Numbered from the stretch's first letter, positions 1 to 7,333 are shown. The stretch: 11,985 bases of DNA from Gammaproteobacteria bacterium (GCA_027484495.1 JAIXSW010000282.1:1-11985); one strand, 5' to 3'. The notes: a model not told the origin generated them from the sequence alone. Translations and numbers: made by a program.

Positions 1-1739
1 GCGGTACTTTCAGCGAGACTTTCAACGTTTCTGCCATGGTTGGTACTTACAAAACTGAATCGAGCGTGATCCCGGGCAACACTGAATGTCCTTCAGTCAC
101 TGACTCGCGTCCAAACCAAGCCAGCCCACTGCTGTCCTGTGGCTCGGGTACTGGTATCGACAGTAATGAAATCGAACGTGAAATCCGCCGGGTTGACTTC
201 GAATGGGCCTTTATGGATGGCCATTTATTACGTTTCGGTTATGACGGCGAAGAAATTAAAGCGAACCACATCACTGCTCCGGCAGGCGACGGTACTTACG
301 CCTATAACACTATTGCCGCTGGCGCGACCATCGGTGGTACTGACTACAAAAACAACACAGGGGCTGCACATGACTATGTGTCAAAACGTGTGTTTGCCGG
401 TGGTGGTGCATTCTCTACTGAAAACTATGCAATTTACGTAGAAGATCAATGGACTATCAACGAACAGTGGTTTGCCACTATTGGTGTGCGTTCGGACGTT
501 GCTGAAAACAAAGGTAAAACCGGTGTCACCTTCGTGAAACTGGATGACCAGATTGCACCACGCCTGGGCCTGACTTACGATCCAAACGGCGATGGCAGTT
601 CTAAAGTATTCGCGAACTATGGCAAGTACTTCTTCCCAATTCCGGTGAATACTAACTACCGTACTGCTTCTGGTATCCGCGATGTGACTGAATACTACCG
701 TTTCACTGGTGTCAATTCAGCCAACAACACGCCAACTGGCCTGACCCTGTTAGATACGCACATCAACGGCACCGGTGCGATTCCGGATCCAATTCTGTCA
801 GCAGCACCTGAGTATTCAGCACAGTCTGTCACTGAATACATCCTGGGTTACCAACGTGAACTGAACGAAGAATATACCGCAATGGTGCGTGGTACTTACC
901 GTACTACTGACAACATGGGTGATGACTACTGTGACCGTGAAATTGACCCGACAGGCGATGGTAACATTTGTACACTGTTTAACCCGGGTAAAGGTCACAC
1001 CTTCGGTAAAGATGAAAACGGCGACGGTAAGGTCGATCCGGGCTCAGTGAAATACTATTCAGCTGAGGAATTGGGTTTACCAGAAGGCAAACGTGATTAT
1101 GCCGCTGTTCAATTCGAACTGTCGCACCGTTCAGAAAATCTGTCTTGGACAGCGCAATATGTTTGGTCACACAGCTATGGTAACAACGAAGGTGGCGTGA
1201 ACTCTGATAACTATCAGACAGATACCGGCGTATCTTCATTCCTCGACTTCAAAGCCAGTGCTGAAGGTTCAAACGGCAACCTGCCAAATGACCGTCGCCA
1301 TGCGTTCAAACTGTACGGTTCATACTCACTGACTGATAACTGGAGTGTAGGTCTGAACTCTTCACTGGTTTCAGGTCGTCCGGTCTCTATGCGTGGTCTG
1401 AGCTTCCCAGTGAATAGCCCAATTCCACAACCAGGTTACGGTGATACGTACTACGTCTATAACTCAACGACCAAAACTTACATCTTTAACCCACGTGGTT
1501 CTAAAGGTGAAACTCCTTGGCTGTTTAACTTAGATGCATCAGTATCTTATGCATTTACTTATAACCAGTTGGCAGGTCGTGTCAGCTTAGACATGTTCAA
1601 CGTGCTGGATACTCAGCAGGTTCAGTCAGTTAACGAACTGGGTGAGACCGTCTCCGGTACTCAGAACCAATTCTACGGCATGGCGAACTCGTTCCAGACT
1701 CCACGTCAAATCCGGCTTGGCGTGTCTCTGGACTTCTGA
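1..1739 (+). CDS. TonB-dependent outer-membrane receptor, Oar-like, C-terminal part (5' end outside window)
   Basis: The frame is open from base 3, so the gene begins upstream; the ATG at 36 is internal. About 578 residues are visible, all beta-barrel; the N-terminal carboxypeptidase-regulatory-like domain and plug expected of Oar-type receptors would lie outside the window. Barrel signatures include EDQWTINEQWFATIGVRSD (about 441-497), APRLGLTYDPNGDG (about 555-597) followed by SKVFANYGKYF, and a C-terminal RLGVSLDF ending in Phe, as expected for recognition by the BAM complex. Two cysteine pairs (codons at 87 and 138; 930 and 969) probably form disulfides in surface loops. Three Asp-x-(Asn/Thr)-Gly-Asp-Gly loops look able to bind calcium. 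The family imports or binds large ligands in the outer membrane with TonB energy; the substrate cannot be told here. Codons are biased to CGT, GAA, AAC and GGT as in the rpsB and tsf genes, suggesting strong expression. The gene stands alone and ends in a terminator. Confidence 0.88.
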   Translation, partial: GTFSETFNVSAMVGTYKTESSVIPGNTECPSVTDSRPNQASPLLSCGSGTGIDSNEIEREIRRVDFEWAFMDGHLLRFGYDGEEIKANHITAPAGDGTYAYNTIAAGATIGGTDYKNNTGAAHDYVSKRVFAGGGAFSTENYAIYVEDQWTINEQWFATIGVRSDVAENKGKTGVTFVKLDDQIAPRLGLTYDPNGDGSSKVFANYGKYFFPIPVNTNYRTASGIRDVTEYYRFTGVNSANNTPTGLTLLDTHINGTGAIPDPILSAAPEYSAQSVTEYILGYQRELNEEYTAMVRGTYRTTDNMGDDYCDREIDPTGDGNICTLFNPGKGHTFGKDENGDGKVDPGSVKYYSAEELGLPEGKRDYAAVQFELSHRSENLSWTAQYVWSHSYGNNEGGVNSDNYQTDTGVSSFLDFKASAEGSNGNLPNDRRHAFKLYGSYSLTDNWSVGLNSSLVSGRPVSMRGLSFPVNSPIPQPGYGDTYYVYNSTTKTYIFNPRGSKGETPWLFNLDASVSYAFTYNQLAGRVSLDMFNVLDTQQVQSVNELGETVSGTQNQFYGMANSFQTPRQIRLGVSLDF

Positions 1740-1746
1740 TGAGTTA

Positions 1747-1781
1747 AAACAGAGTGCGTTTGTATAGATCGCACTCTGTTT
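1747..1781 (+). other. Perfect 12-bp inverted repeat after the receptor gene
   Basis: Bases 1747-1758 (AAACAGAGTGCG) are exactly complementary to 1770-1781, with an 11-base loop, starting 7 bases after the receptor stop codon. No T tract follows, so it is not a canonical intrinsic terminator by itself. It would form a stable hairpin in the 3' untranslated RNA, upstream of the true terminator, and may protect the transcript from 3' exonucleases. The structure is seen directly; the role is inferred. Confidence 0.7.
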
Positions 1782-1807
1782 GCGTTACCCTACAACAAGT
1801 GATTGTC

Positions 1808-1842
1808 AAAGCCCGCTGTCCCTCCCTCAGCGGGCTTTTTTT
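1808..1842 (+). terminator. Rho-independent terminator of the receptor gene
   Basis: The stem AAAGCCCGCTG (1808-1818) pairs with CAGCGGGCTTT (1828-1838) around a 9-base pyrimidine-rich loop, and the T run reaches 1842. This is a textbook intrinsic terminator for rightward transcription, placed in the convergent gap with dapD. Confidence 0.92.
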
Positions 1843-1925
1843 ATCTGGAGGGAAGGATGATGCAGCTACCTGGCAGGCGAGATTAGTGCTGACTTGATGA
1901 TGTGGAGCCGCCGCTTGTTACGGGC

Positions 1926-1952
1926 AAAAAAAAGCCCCGCATCTGCAGGGCT
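1926..1952 (-). terminator. Rho-independent terminator of the map-glnD-dapD operon
   Basis: Read on the minus strand, AGCCC (1952-1948) pairs with GGGCT (1937-1933), with an inner GC/GC pairing possible, and is followed by eight T residues (1933-1926). It lies 16 bases beyond the dapD stop codon and closes the leftward operon. The rest of the convergent gap (about 1843-1925) shows no gene that can be supported. Confidence 0.88.
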
Positions 1953-1968
1953 CTGTCGATTGACCTTA

Positions 1969-2793
1969 TTAATCAATACTACGCAATAACGCATTAATCC
2001 CGACTTTGGCACGGGTTTGCGCATCAACCTTTTTCACGATGATCGCGGCATACAGGCTATGCGTGCCGTCTTTTGACGGAATAGAACCTGGCACAACTAC
2101 AGCGCCGGCTGGTACGCGGCCGTAGGTGATTTCGCCGGTTTCGCGGTCAAAGATCCGGGTCGACTGGCTGATATAAACACCCATCGATAATACCGCACCT
2201 TCCTCGACAATCACGCCTTCAACGACTTCAGAGCGGGCACCGATAAAGCAGTTATCTTCGATGATGGTTGGGTTGGCTTGCAGCGGCTCTAACACGCCAC
2301 CAATGCCAACGCCGCCGGATAAATGCACGTTTTTACCAATTTGGGCGCAAGAGCCGACCGTGGCCCAGGTGTCAACCATAGTGCCTTCACCAACATAAGC
2401 GCCGATGTTGACATAAGACGGCATCAACACGACGTTTTTGGCGATATAACTACCTTTACGCACTGCGGCAGGTGGTACCACACGCACGCCTTCAGTGACA
2501 AACTGTTCATGGCTGTAGCTGGCATATTTCATTGGCACTTTGTCAAAAAAACGGTTTTCAGCACCATCCATCACCTGATTGTCGTTGATGCGAAACGACA
2601 ACAGCACCGCTTTTTTCAGCCACTGATGCGTCACCCATTCGCCGGCAATTTTTTCCGCAACACGGGCCTGGCCGGAGTCGAGCAGGGCGATAGCGTTGTT
2701 TACTGCCTGACGGACTTCGTCACTGACGGTGGATGGAGTGATCGACAAGCGGTCTTCAAATGCTTGTTCGATAATGCTTTTTAAATCAGACAT
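1969..2793 (-). CDS. dapD: 2,3,4,5-tetrahydropyridine-2,6-dicarboxylate N-succinyltransferase
   Basis: This cytoplasmic enzyme transfers succinyl from succinyl-CoA to tetrahydrodipicolinate in the succinylase branch of the lysine/diaminopimelate pathway, feeding peptidoglycan and lysine. The 274-residue product has the same length as E. coli DapD and aligns along its whole length from memory. The N-terminal helical part holds WVTHQWLKKAVLLSFR (about 53-68). A left-handed beta-helix of hexapeptide repeats runs from about 105 to 225, including MVDTWATVGSCAQIG (139-153) with Asp141 and GGVGIGG (160-166) with Gly166, residues associated with the active site in the family. A C-terminal VKKVDAQTRAKVGIN segment follows. 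The ATG start lies 9 bases after the glnD stop; the only Shine-Dalgarno-like bases are a weak GAAG overlapping that stop, so translation is probably coupled to glnD. It is the last gene of the operon. Confidence 0.97.
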   Translation of the reverse strand: MSDLKSIIEQAFEDRLSITPSTVSDEVRQAVNNAIALLDSGQARVAEKIAGEWVTHQWLKKAVLLSFRINDNQVMDGAENRFFDKVPMKYASYSHEQFVTEGVRVVPPAAVRKGSYIAKNVVLMPSYVNIGAYVGEGTMVDTWATVGSCAQIGKNVHLSGGVGIGGVLEPLQANPTIIEDNCFIGARSEVVEGVIVEEGAVLSMGVYISQSTRIFDRETGEITYGRVPAGAVVVPGSIPSKDGTHSLYAAIIVKKVDAQTRAKVGINALLRSID

Positions 2794-2802
2794 GGTGGTT
2801 CT

Positions 2803-5427
2803 TCAGCCTTCTGTAACATCTGTGAGTTGTTCCACCAGCACCCGGCGCAAAATCGCCTGCTCGTCAGCCGATAACGCCTGGTCCTCGCGGGTTGAAATCA
2901 TAAAAAAGTCTTCGGCACGCTCGCCAATAGTGGTGATTTTGGCGGCATGGATATTAATCTCGCACTGCGCAAACACCTGGCCAATAGTGGCAAGCAAGCC
3001 CGGCATATCCAAAGCTGCCAGTTCCAGCATGGTGCGGTGTTTATTTTTACCCGGTAAAAACACCACTTTGGGCGGCACATGGAAGGCTTTGAGCTGTTTG
3101 TTCACGCGCACTTTGGCGTTCAGTAGCAACTCGGGTTGACCGATCGCCTGTTCCAATGCCTTTTTAATACTCTGGATCCTGGAGGTGGACGTGACCGCAT
3201 TGCCGTTTTGCTCCAGCACGACAAATGTATCCATGGCATAACCATCTTTGTTGGTCATGATTTGGGCATCAAAAATACTGACTTTTTTGCTGTCGAGTGC
3301 CGCGACCATCCGGGCAAATAGTTTGGGTTGGTCCGCAGTATAAACAAAGATCTGCGTGCCGCCGCGCATCGCGGTTGGGCTGACCAGCACCATCGGCTTG
3401 CTGAAATCTGTGTGTGCCAGTAAGTTTTCACTGTGCCAGGCAATCAGTTTCGGATTGTAACGGGCGAAATAATCGGCTTTGAATTTTGCCCACAGCGGCA
3501 ACACTTTATCTTCAGTAATACCGGTCTCTGCTAACAAACGCAGCGCTTCAGTCTGGTGCTCACGGATCTGATCACGCAGGTCCATCGGCTTTTCCAGACC
3601 GCGGCGGAAAGCCTTTTGAGTGCCGAGATAAAGCTCACGCAGTAACGAGCCTTTCCAGTCATTCCACAGGTTGTCGTTGGTGGCCCGAATATCAGCCAGT
3701 GTCAGGCAATACAGATAATTCAGCCGGGTTTCGTCACGAACTTTGTCGGCAAATTCGGCGATCACGGCTGGATCATGAATGTCGCGCCGCTGTGCCGTCA
3801 CCGACATCAGCAAGTGCTGTTCCACCAGCCAGACGATTAATTTGGTATCAAATTCACTGAGTTTATGCATTTTGCCAAACTCGCGGGCATCGATAGCGCC
3901 GAGTTCTGAATGGTCACCACCACGGCCTTTGGCGATATCGTGGAAGATCCCGGCTAAGTACAACAATTCCGGTTTTTCCAGCCGTTTGACAATATCGGTG
4001 CACAGCGGGAATTCGTTAGCAAACTCCGGTTCAGTATAACGGTGCAGGTTTTTCAATAAGCGGTGGGTATGTTCATCAACGGTGTAAGCATGGAACAGGT
4101 CAAACTGCATCTGACCAACAATATTGCGCCAGGCTGGTAAATAGGCTGCAAGGATACCGTGGCGGTGCATCAGCGTAATAGCGCGGTCCATACCTTGCGG
4201 ATGGCGGATGATCGCCATAAATAAATCGCGGCAGCCCTGATAGTCCTGCAGATCGCCCATCAGACGGCGCCGCACTTGCCGCAACAGGCGCAATGTTTCT
4301 GAATGAATGCCCTGAATTTGTGGCTGTTCGGCAATGTGCCAGAACAACCTCAGAATATTTTCCCGTCGGGCGAATACGGCTTTGTCAGAAGCAAAAATTA
4401 AATGACCATGTTGTTCAAACACATCATCGAGTTTTTGTACCTTGAACTTACTGTGACTTTTCAGGATGTTGCCTTCAAAGTGCTGCAACAGCATTTCGTT
4501 CAGTTCACTGACCCGCTGTACGGTACGGAAAAAGCGTTTCATCATCCGTTCGACTGAGGCTTTGCCGTCGTCACCAAAACCGAGCCAACGGGCAATGGCC
4601 GGCTGATAATCGAACAAAATGCGGTTTTCATTGCGGCCGGCTTCCAGGTGCAGCGCAAAACGCATTTGCCACAAATAGGCCTCACACTCCATCAGCTCCT
4701 GATACTCATCTTCAGTCAGATAATGGTGCGCAACTAACTCGCGCATGGTGCGGGTGCGGAAGTGTTTTTTTGCCACCCAGCCGACGGTCTGAATATCGCG
4801 CAGGCCGCCTGGATTGGCTTTTAAATTCGGTTCGAGGTTGTACGCAGTCCCGTGATACTGCGCATGACGGCCTTGCTGTTCATGGCGTTTGGCCTGAAAG
4901 AAATCTTTGCTCGGCCAGAAGTTGTCTTTGCTGACTTCATGCGACAGCTGCTCGAATAAAGGCTGATTACCGCAGAGAAAACGCATCTCCATCAGATTGG
5001 TGGCGATGGTGATGTCGTCGCGGCCCAATGTCAGCGTTTCTTTGATGGTCCTTACGCTGTGGCCGACTTCAAGGCGCAGATCCCACAATACGGTGACAAA
5101 CTGGCCGATCTGGTCCTGTTGTTCACGACTTAAACGCGATTCAGTCAGGATCAGTAAATCGATATCAGAATAAGGATGCAGCTCAGCACGGCCATAGCCG
5201 CCGACTGCGATTAATGTCAGGCTTTTATGCTGGTGCAACTGATAATGGCGCCACAGCTGCTGCAGCACCTCGTCAATAAAACGGGCTCTGGCCCGCACCA
5301 GCGTCGCCACGCTTTGGCTGGCAGAAGCGACTTTCAGCCAGTCGAGAAAGTCACTGAAATGTTTTTTGTAACCGTCGAGGGTAAACTGGCCCGGGACTGT
5401 TTTTTCAAAGACCATAGCCGTTGTCAT
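2803..5427 (-). CDS. glnD: Bifunctional uridylyltransferase/uridylyl-removing enzyme (PII sensor)
   Basis: GlnD senses glutamine and adds or removes UMP on PII proteins (GlnB/GlnK), thereby steering glutamine synthetase adenylylation and NtrBC signalling. The 874-residue product is close to the E. coli length of about 890. Domains in order: nucleotidyltransferase, with GGYGR (76-80) and the metal-binding pair in SDID (Asp88, Asp90); the linker and helical region, with LKANPGGLRDIQT (202-214); the HD hydrolase, with His496-Asp497 in GIFHDIAKG and an upstream DEHTHRLL (451-458), for deuridylylation; and two C-terminal ACT domains (about 690-765 and 798-874) for glutamine sensing, the second holding MLELAALDMPGLLATIG. 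Both catalytic sites look intact. The ATG start at 5427 lies 32 bases after the map stop; an AGGG 9 bases upstream of it sits in the arm of a hairpin (see the 5428-5459 entry). A second in-frame ATG four codons on is possible but less likely. Confidence 0.97.
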   Translation of the reverse strand: MTTAMVFEKTVPGQFTLDGYKKHFSDFLDWLKVASASQSVATLVRARARFIDEVLQQLWRHYQLHQHKSLTLIAVGGYGRAELHPYSDIDLLILTESRLSREQQDQIGQFVTVLWDLRLEVGHSVRTIKETLTLGRDDITIATNLMEMRFLCGNQPLFEQLSHEVSKDNFWPSKDFFQAKRHEQQGRHAQYHGTAYNLEPNLKANPGGLRDIQTVGWVAKKHFRTRTMRELVAHHYLTEDEYQELMECEAYLWQMRFALHLEAGRNENRILFDYQPAIARWLGFGDDGKASVERMMKRFFRTVQRVSELNEMLLQHFEGNILKSHSKFKVQKLDDVFEQHGHLIFASDKAVFARRENILRLFWHIAEQPQIQGIHSETLRLLRQVRRRLMGDLQDYQGCRDLFMAIIRHPQGMDRAITLMHRHGILAAYLPAWRNIVGQMQFDLFHAYTVDEHTHRLLKNLHRYTEPEFANEFPLCTDIVKRLEKPELLYLAGIFHDIAKGRGGDHSELGAIDAREFGKMHKLSEFDTKLIVWLVEQHLLMSVTAQRRDIHDPAVIAEFADKVRDETRLNYLYCLTLADIRATNDNLWNDWKGSLLRELYLGTQKAFRRGLEKPMDLRDQIREHQTEALRLLAETGITEDKVLPLWAKFKADYFARYNPKLIAWHSENLLAHTDFSKPMVLVSPTAMRGGTQIFVYTADQPKLFARMVAALDSKKVSIFDAQIMTNKDGYAMDTFVVLEQNGNAVTSTSRIQSIKKALEQAIGQPELLLNAKVRVNKQLKAFHVPPKVVFLPGKNKHRTMLELAALDMPGLLATIGQVFAQCEINIHAAKITTIGERAEDFFMISTREDQALSADEQAILRRVLVEQLTDVTEG

Positions 5428-5459
5428 GCGCTGTTACCCTGTGCTGACAGGGTCCGCGC
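5428..5459 (-). promoter_or_regulatory. Hairpin filling the map-glnD gap and masking the apparent glnD ribosome binding site
   Basis: On the minus strand ACCCTGT (5453-5447) pairs perfectly with ACAGGGT (5442-5436) around a four-base CAGC loop, and the flanking GCGC blocks (5459-5456 and 5431-5428) can add an outer clamp across a small internal loop. The AGGG that best fits a Shine-Dalgarno site for glnD is inside the 3' arm. The pairing is seen directly; control of glnD translation, perhaps opened by ribosomes finishing map, is inferred. Confidence 0.5.
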
Positions 5460-6254
5460 TCAGGCGTCCGCTGTCAGGATCCGCTCAATAGTGTCATCTG
5501 ATCGCAAGGTCAGAATTTCACAACCTGTGTCCGTCACGACAATAGTGTGCTCGAACTGAGCGGATAAACTACGATCTTTCGTTACAACCGTCCAGCCGTC
5601 TTTCAGTAATTTACTGTGACGTTCACCGGCATTGACCATAGGTTCAACGGTCAGACACATGCCGGTTTTCAGCACGTCACCGGTATTGGGCCGGCCGTAG
5701 TGCAACACTTGCGGGTCTTCATGGAAGATTTCGCCAATGCCGTGGCCACAGTATTCGCGCACGATCGAATAGTTATGCTTCTCGGCATGGACCTGGATCA
5801 CATGGCCGATATCGCCAAGGCGCGCGCCGTTTTTGACTTTTTTCAGACCGAGGTACAGACATTCCTGTGTGACGCGGATCAGCCGTTCGGCCAGGATGCT
5901 CGGTTTGCCGACCACGAACATTTTAGATGTGTCGCCATGAAAGCCGTCTTTGATCACAGTGATGTCGATGTTGACGATATCGCCGTCTTTTAACGCTTTG
6001 TCATCAGCCGGAATACCGTGGCAAATCACGTGGTTGACAGAAGTACAAATCGATTTTGGAAAACCGTGGTAATTCAGCGGGGCAGGGATGGTCTTTTGCA
6101 CATTAACCATATAATCGTGGCAAATCCGGTCCAATTCTCCAGTGGTGATCCCTGGTTTCACATGCGGTTCGATCATCTCCAGCACTTCTGCCGCCAGACG
6201 GCCTGCAATGCGCATTTTTTCGATTTGTTCCGGGGTTTTGATCGTCGCGGCCAT
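5460..6254 (-). CDS. map: Methionine aminopeptidase, type I
   Basis: Map removes the initiator methionine from nascent proteins at the ribosome after deformylation. The 264 residues match the E. coli enzyme in length, and the dinuclear metal ligands fall at identical positions: Asp97 (in VNIDITV), Asp108 (in GDTSKMF), His171 (in CGHGIGE), Glu204 (in VEPMVN) and Glu235 (in QFEHTIV); His79 in the substrate pocket (HVICHGIP) is also present. There is no N-terminal zinc-finger or SH3-binding extension, so this is class Ia. The ATG start is preceded on the minus strand by AGAGAG, a weak ribosome binding site. The gene is first in the map-glnD-dapD operon and divergent from rpsB, the same arrangement as in E. 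coli. I could not pick out a convincing map promoter in the divergent gap. Confidence 0.98.
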   Translation of the reverse strand: MAATIKTPEQIEKMRIAGRLAAEVLEMIEPHVKPGITTGELDRICHDYMVNVQKTIPAPLNYHGFPKSICTSVNHVICHGIPADDKALKDGDIVNIDITVIKDGFHGDTSKMFVVGKPSILAERLIRVTQECLYLGLKKVKNGARLGDIGHVIQVHAEKHNYSIVREYCGHGIGEIFHEDPQVLHYGRPNTGDVLKTGMCLTVEPMVNAGERHSKLLKDGWTVVTKDRSLSAQFEHTIVVTDTGCEILTLRSDDTIERILTADA

Positions 6255-6277
6255 GGGGTGCTCTCTGCTGTAAAACT

Positions 6278-6293
6278 ACACAATTCGTTGTGT
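6278..6293. repeat. 16-base inverted repeat at the map/rpsB divergent promoters
   Basis: ACACAA (6278-6283) and TTGTGT (6288-6293) are perfect inverted repeats around TTCG. The right arm coincides with the poor -35 element of the rpsB promoter, and the left arm lies in the probable map leader about 25 bases before its start codon. It could be an operator, a small hairpin in the map leader RNA, or chance. Confidence 0.4.
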
Positions 6294-6316
6294 TTACGGG
6301 GCGCCTATGGTATAAA
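6288..6316 (+). promoter_or_regulatory. rpsB-tsf promoter (extended -10, GC-rich discriminator)
   Basis: The -10 region reads TATGGTATAAA (6306-6316), almost identical to the TGTGGTATAAA reported for the E. coli rpsB promoter, which is conserved in gammaproteobacteria. A weak -35, TTGTGT (6288-6293), stands 17 bases upstream. The following GCGCGCCGC (6317-6325) is the GC-rich discriminator expected of a promoter under stringent (ppGpp/DksA) control. Transcription should start near 6323, giving a leader of roughly 180 bases, compared with 162 in E. coli. The match is direct; the start site is inferred. Confidence 0.85.
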
Positions 6317-6322
6317 GCGCGC

Positions 6323-6501
6323 CGCAATTTGGCAAATAAAGCCGACGAAATTCTGAAAAGAGCCGTCAGCGTCAATATTGCAAACCCAAACTTAAGTTAA
6401 ACAACACACATACATCGTCACATAAGCCGGGGTGCTGAAGCTCGCTTCAGTCGGATCTATGGGATGTATGGAGGCCTAACCCCCTTTAAGGAATTACTCA
6501 A
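6323..6501 (+). ncRNA. rpsB leader RNA, S2 autoregulatory region (t44/tff-like)
   Basis: This untranslated leader corresponds in position to the E. coli map-rpsB region that gives t44/tff RNA and carries the operator through which ribosomal protein S2 represses rpsB and tsf. Visible structure: CATACATC (6409-6416) is exactly complementary to GATGTATG (6463-6470); inside it CTGAAG (6435-6440) pairs with CTTCAG (6445-6450) around CTCG; and GGGGT (6429-6433) can pair with ACCCC (6479-6483), crossing the first stem as a pseudoknot or alternative fold. The last pairing ends just before the Shine-Dalgarno TAAGGAA (6487-6493), so S2 binding there could block ribosome entry. The family role is established for gammaproteobacteria; the fold here is inferred by eye. 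Confidence 0.8.
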
Positions 6502-7230
6502 ATGGCTAAAGTTTCAATGCGCGATATGCTCCAGGCGGGCGTACATTTCGGTCACCAAACTCGTTACTGGAATCCAAAAATGAAGCCTTTCATTTTCGGC
6601 GCCCGTAACCGCGTTCATATCATCAACCTGGAAAAAACAGTTCCAATGATGAATGACGCACTGACTTTCATCCAGTCAGTGGCTGCGAAGAAAGGCAAAA
6701 TCCTGTTCGTTGGTACCAAACGCGCTGCCTCTGAAGCAATCAAAGATGCTGCTAAACAAGCTGACCAGTACTATGTTAACCACCGCTGGTTAGGCGGTAT
6801 GCTGACTAACTGGAAAACTGTTCGTCAGTCCATCAAGCGTTTAAAAGACCTGGAATCTCAGAGCCAGGACGGTACTTTCGACAAGCTGACCAAAAAAGAA
6901 GCGCTGGATCGTACCCGTGAAATGGAAAAACTGGAAAAGAGCTTAGGCGGTATCAAAGATATGGGCGGTCTGCCAGACGCTCTGTTCGTGATCGATGCTG
7001 ACCATGAACACATCGCGATCAAAGAAGCCAACAACCTGGGTATCCCAGTGGTTTCTATCGTTGATACAAACTCTGATCCAAAAGGTGTTGATTTTGTTAT
7101 CCCAGGTAACGATGACGCGATCCGCGCTATCCAGCTGTACCTGAGTGCCGTAAATGCTGCTATCGCAGAAGGCCGTGATAAAAACATCGAAGTTCAGGCT
7201 GAAGCCGACAACTTCGTTGCAGCTGAGTAA
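6502..7230 (+). CDS. rpsB: 30S ribosomal protein S2
   Basis: S2 is a late-assembling protein of the small subunit, bridging head and body and working next to S1. The 242-residue product is within one residue of E. coli S2 and shows the family segments: MRDMLQAGVHFGHQTRYWNP near the N-terminus (6-25), RVHIINLEKT, LFVGTKRAA, RWLGGMLTNWKT, the coiled-coil region KKEALDRTREMEKLEKSLGG, and the C-terminal GNDDAIRAIQLYL. The ATG is preceded by AAGGA with 9 bases spacing. It is first in the rpsB-tsf operon, transcribed from the extended -10 promoter upstream, and expected to repress itself and tsf through the leader. Codon use is strongly biased, as for highly expressed genes. Confidence 0.99.
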   Translation: MAKVSMRDMLQAGVHFGHQTRYWNPKMKPFIFGARNRVHIINLEKTVPMMNDALTFIQSVAAKKGKILFVGTKRAASEAIKDAAKQADQYYVNHRWLGGMLTNWKTVRQSIKRLKDLESQSQDGTFDKLTKKEALDRTREMEKLEKSLGGIKDMGGLPDALFVIDADHEHIAIKEANNLGIPVVSIVDTNSDPKGVDFVIPGNDDAIRAIQLYLSAVNAAIAEGRDKNIEVQAEADNFVAAE

Positions 7231-7239
7231 TACAGCTGT

Positions 7240-7301
7240 ATGGGGTCTGTCATCAGATTGACCCCATTCACCTTTTAATCTGACAGGGGCTTCGCCCCTG
7301 T
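7240..7301 (+). promoter_or_regulatory. Paired hairpins in the rpsB-tsf gap, possible attenuator or processing site
   Basis: Hairpin A1 is ATGGGGT (7240-7246) with ACCCCAT (7261-7267); hairpin A2 is ACAGGGGC (7283-7290) with GCCCCTGT (7294-7301), followed by TTTGTC, a poor T tract. The loop of A1 (CTGTC, 7247-7251, and AGATT, 7255-7259) is also complementary to AATCTGACAG (7277-7286), which would break A2. The region may lower tsf transcription relative to rpsB or mark an RNA-processing point. The pairings are direct; the function is inferred. Confidence 0.5.
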
Positions 7302-7333
7302 TTGTCTAACCCGATTGAAACGAGGAATTCCCC

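Noticed and set aside
36..38. ATG at 36 as the start of the receptor gene
   Set aside because: The frame is open to the window edge and the protein lacks its N-terminal domains, so the ATG is internal to a longer gene.
1857..1886. Tiny ORF (9 codons plus stop) starting ATGATG behind a GGAGG-like sequence, between the two convergent terminators
   Set aside because: It is too short, lies after the receptor terminator, and has no promoter or family support; the ribosome-site match may be chance.
2323..2784. 153-codon plus-strand frame opposite dapD, and a similar 125-codon frame opposite map (5616-5993)
   Set aside because: Both are antisense shadows of well-supported conserved genes, with His- and Phe-rich composition typical of reversed coding sequence.
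6389..6398. Ten-base palindrome AACTTAAGTT in the rpsB leader
   Set aside because: It leaves no loop for an RNA hairpin and palindromes of this size are expected by chance; no known operator fits.
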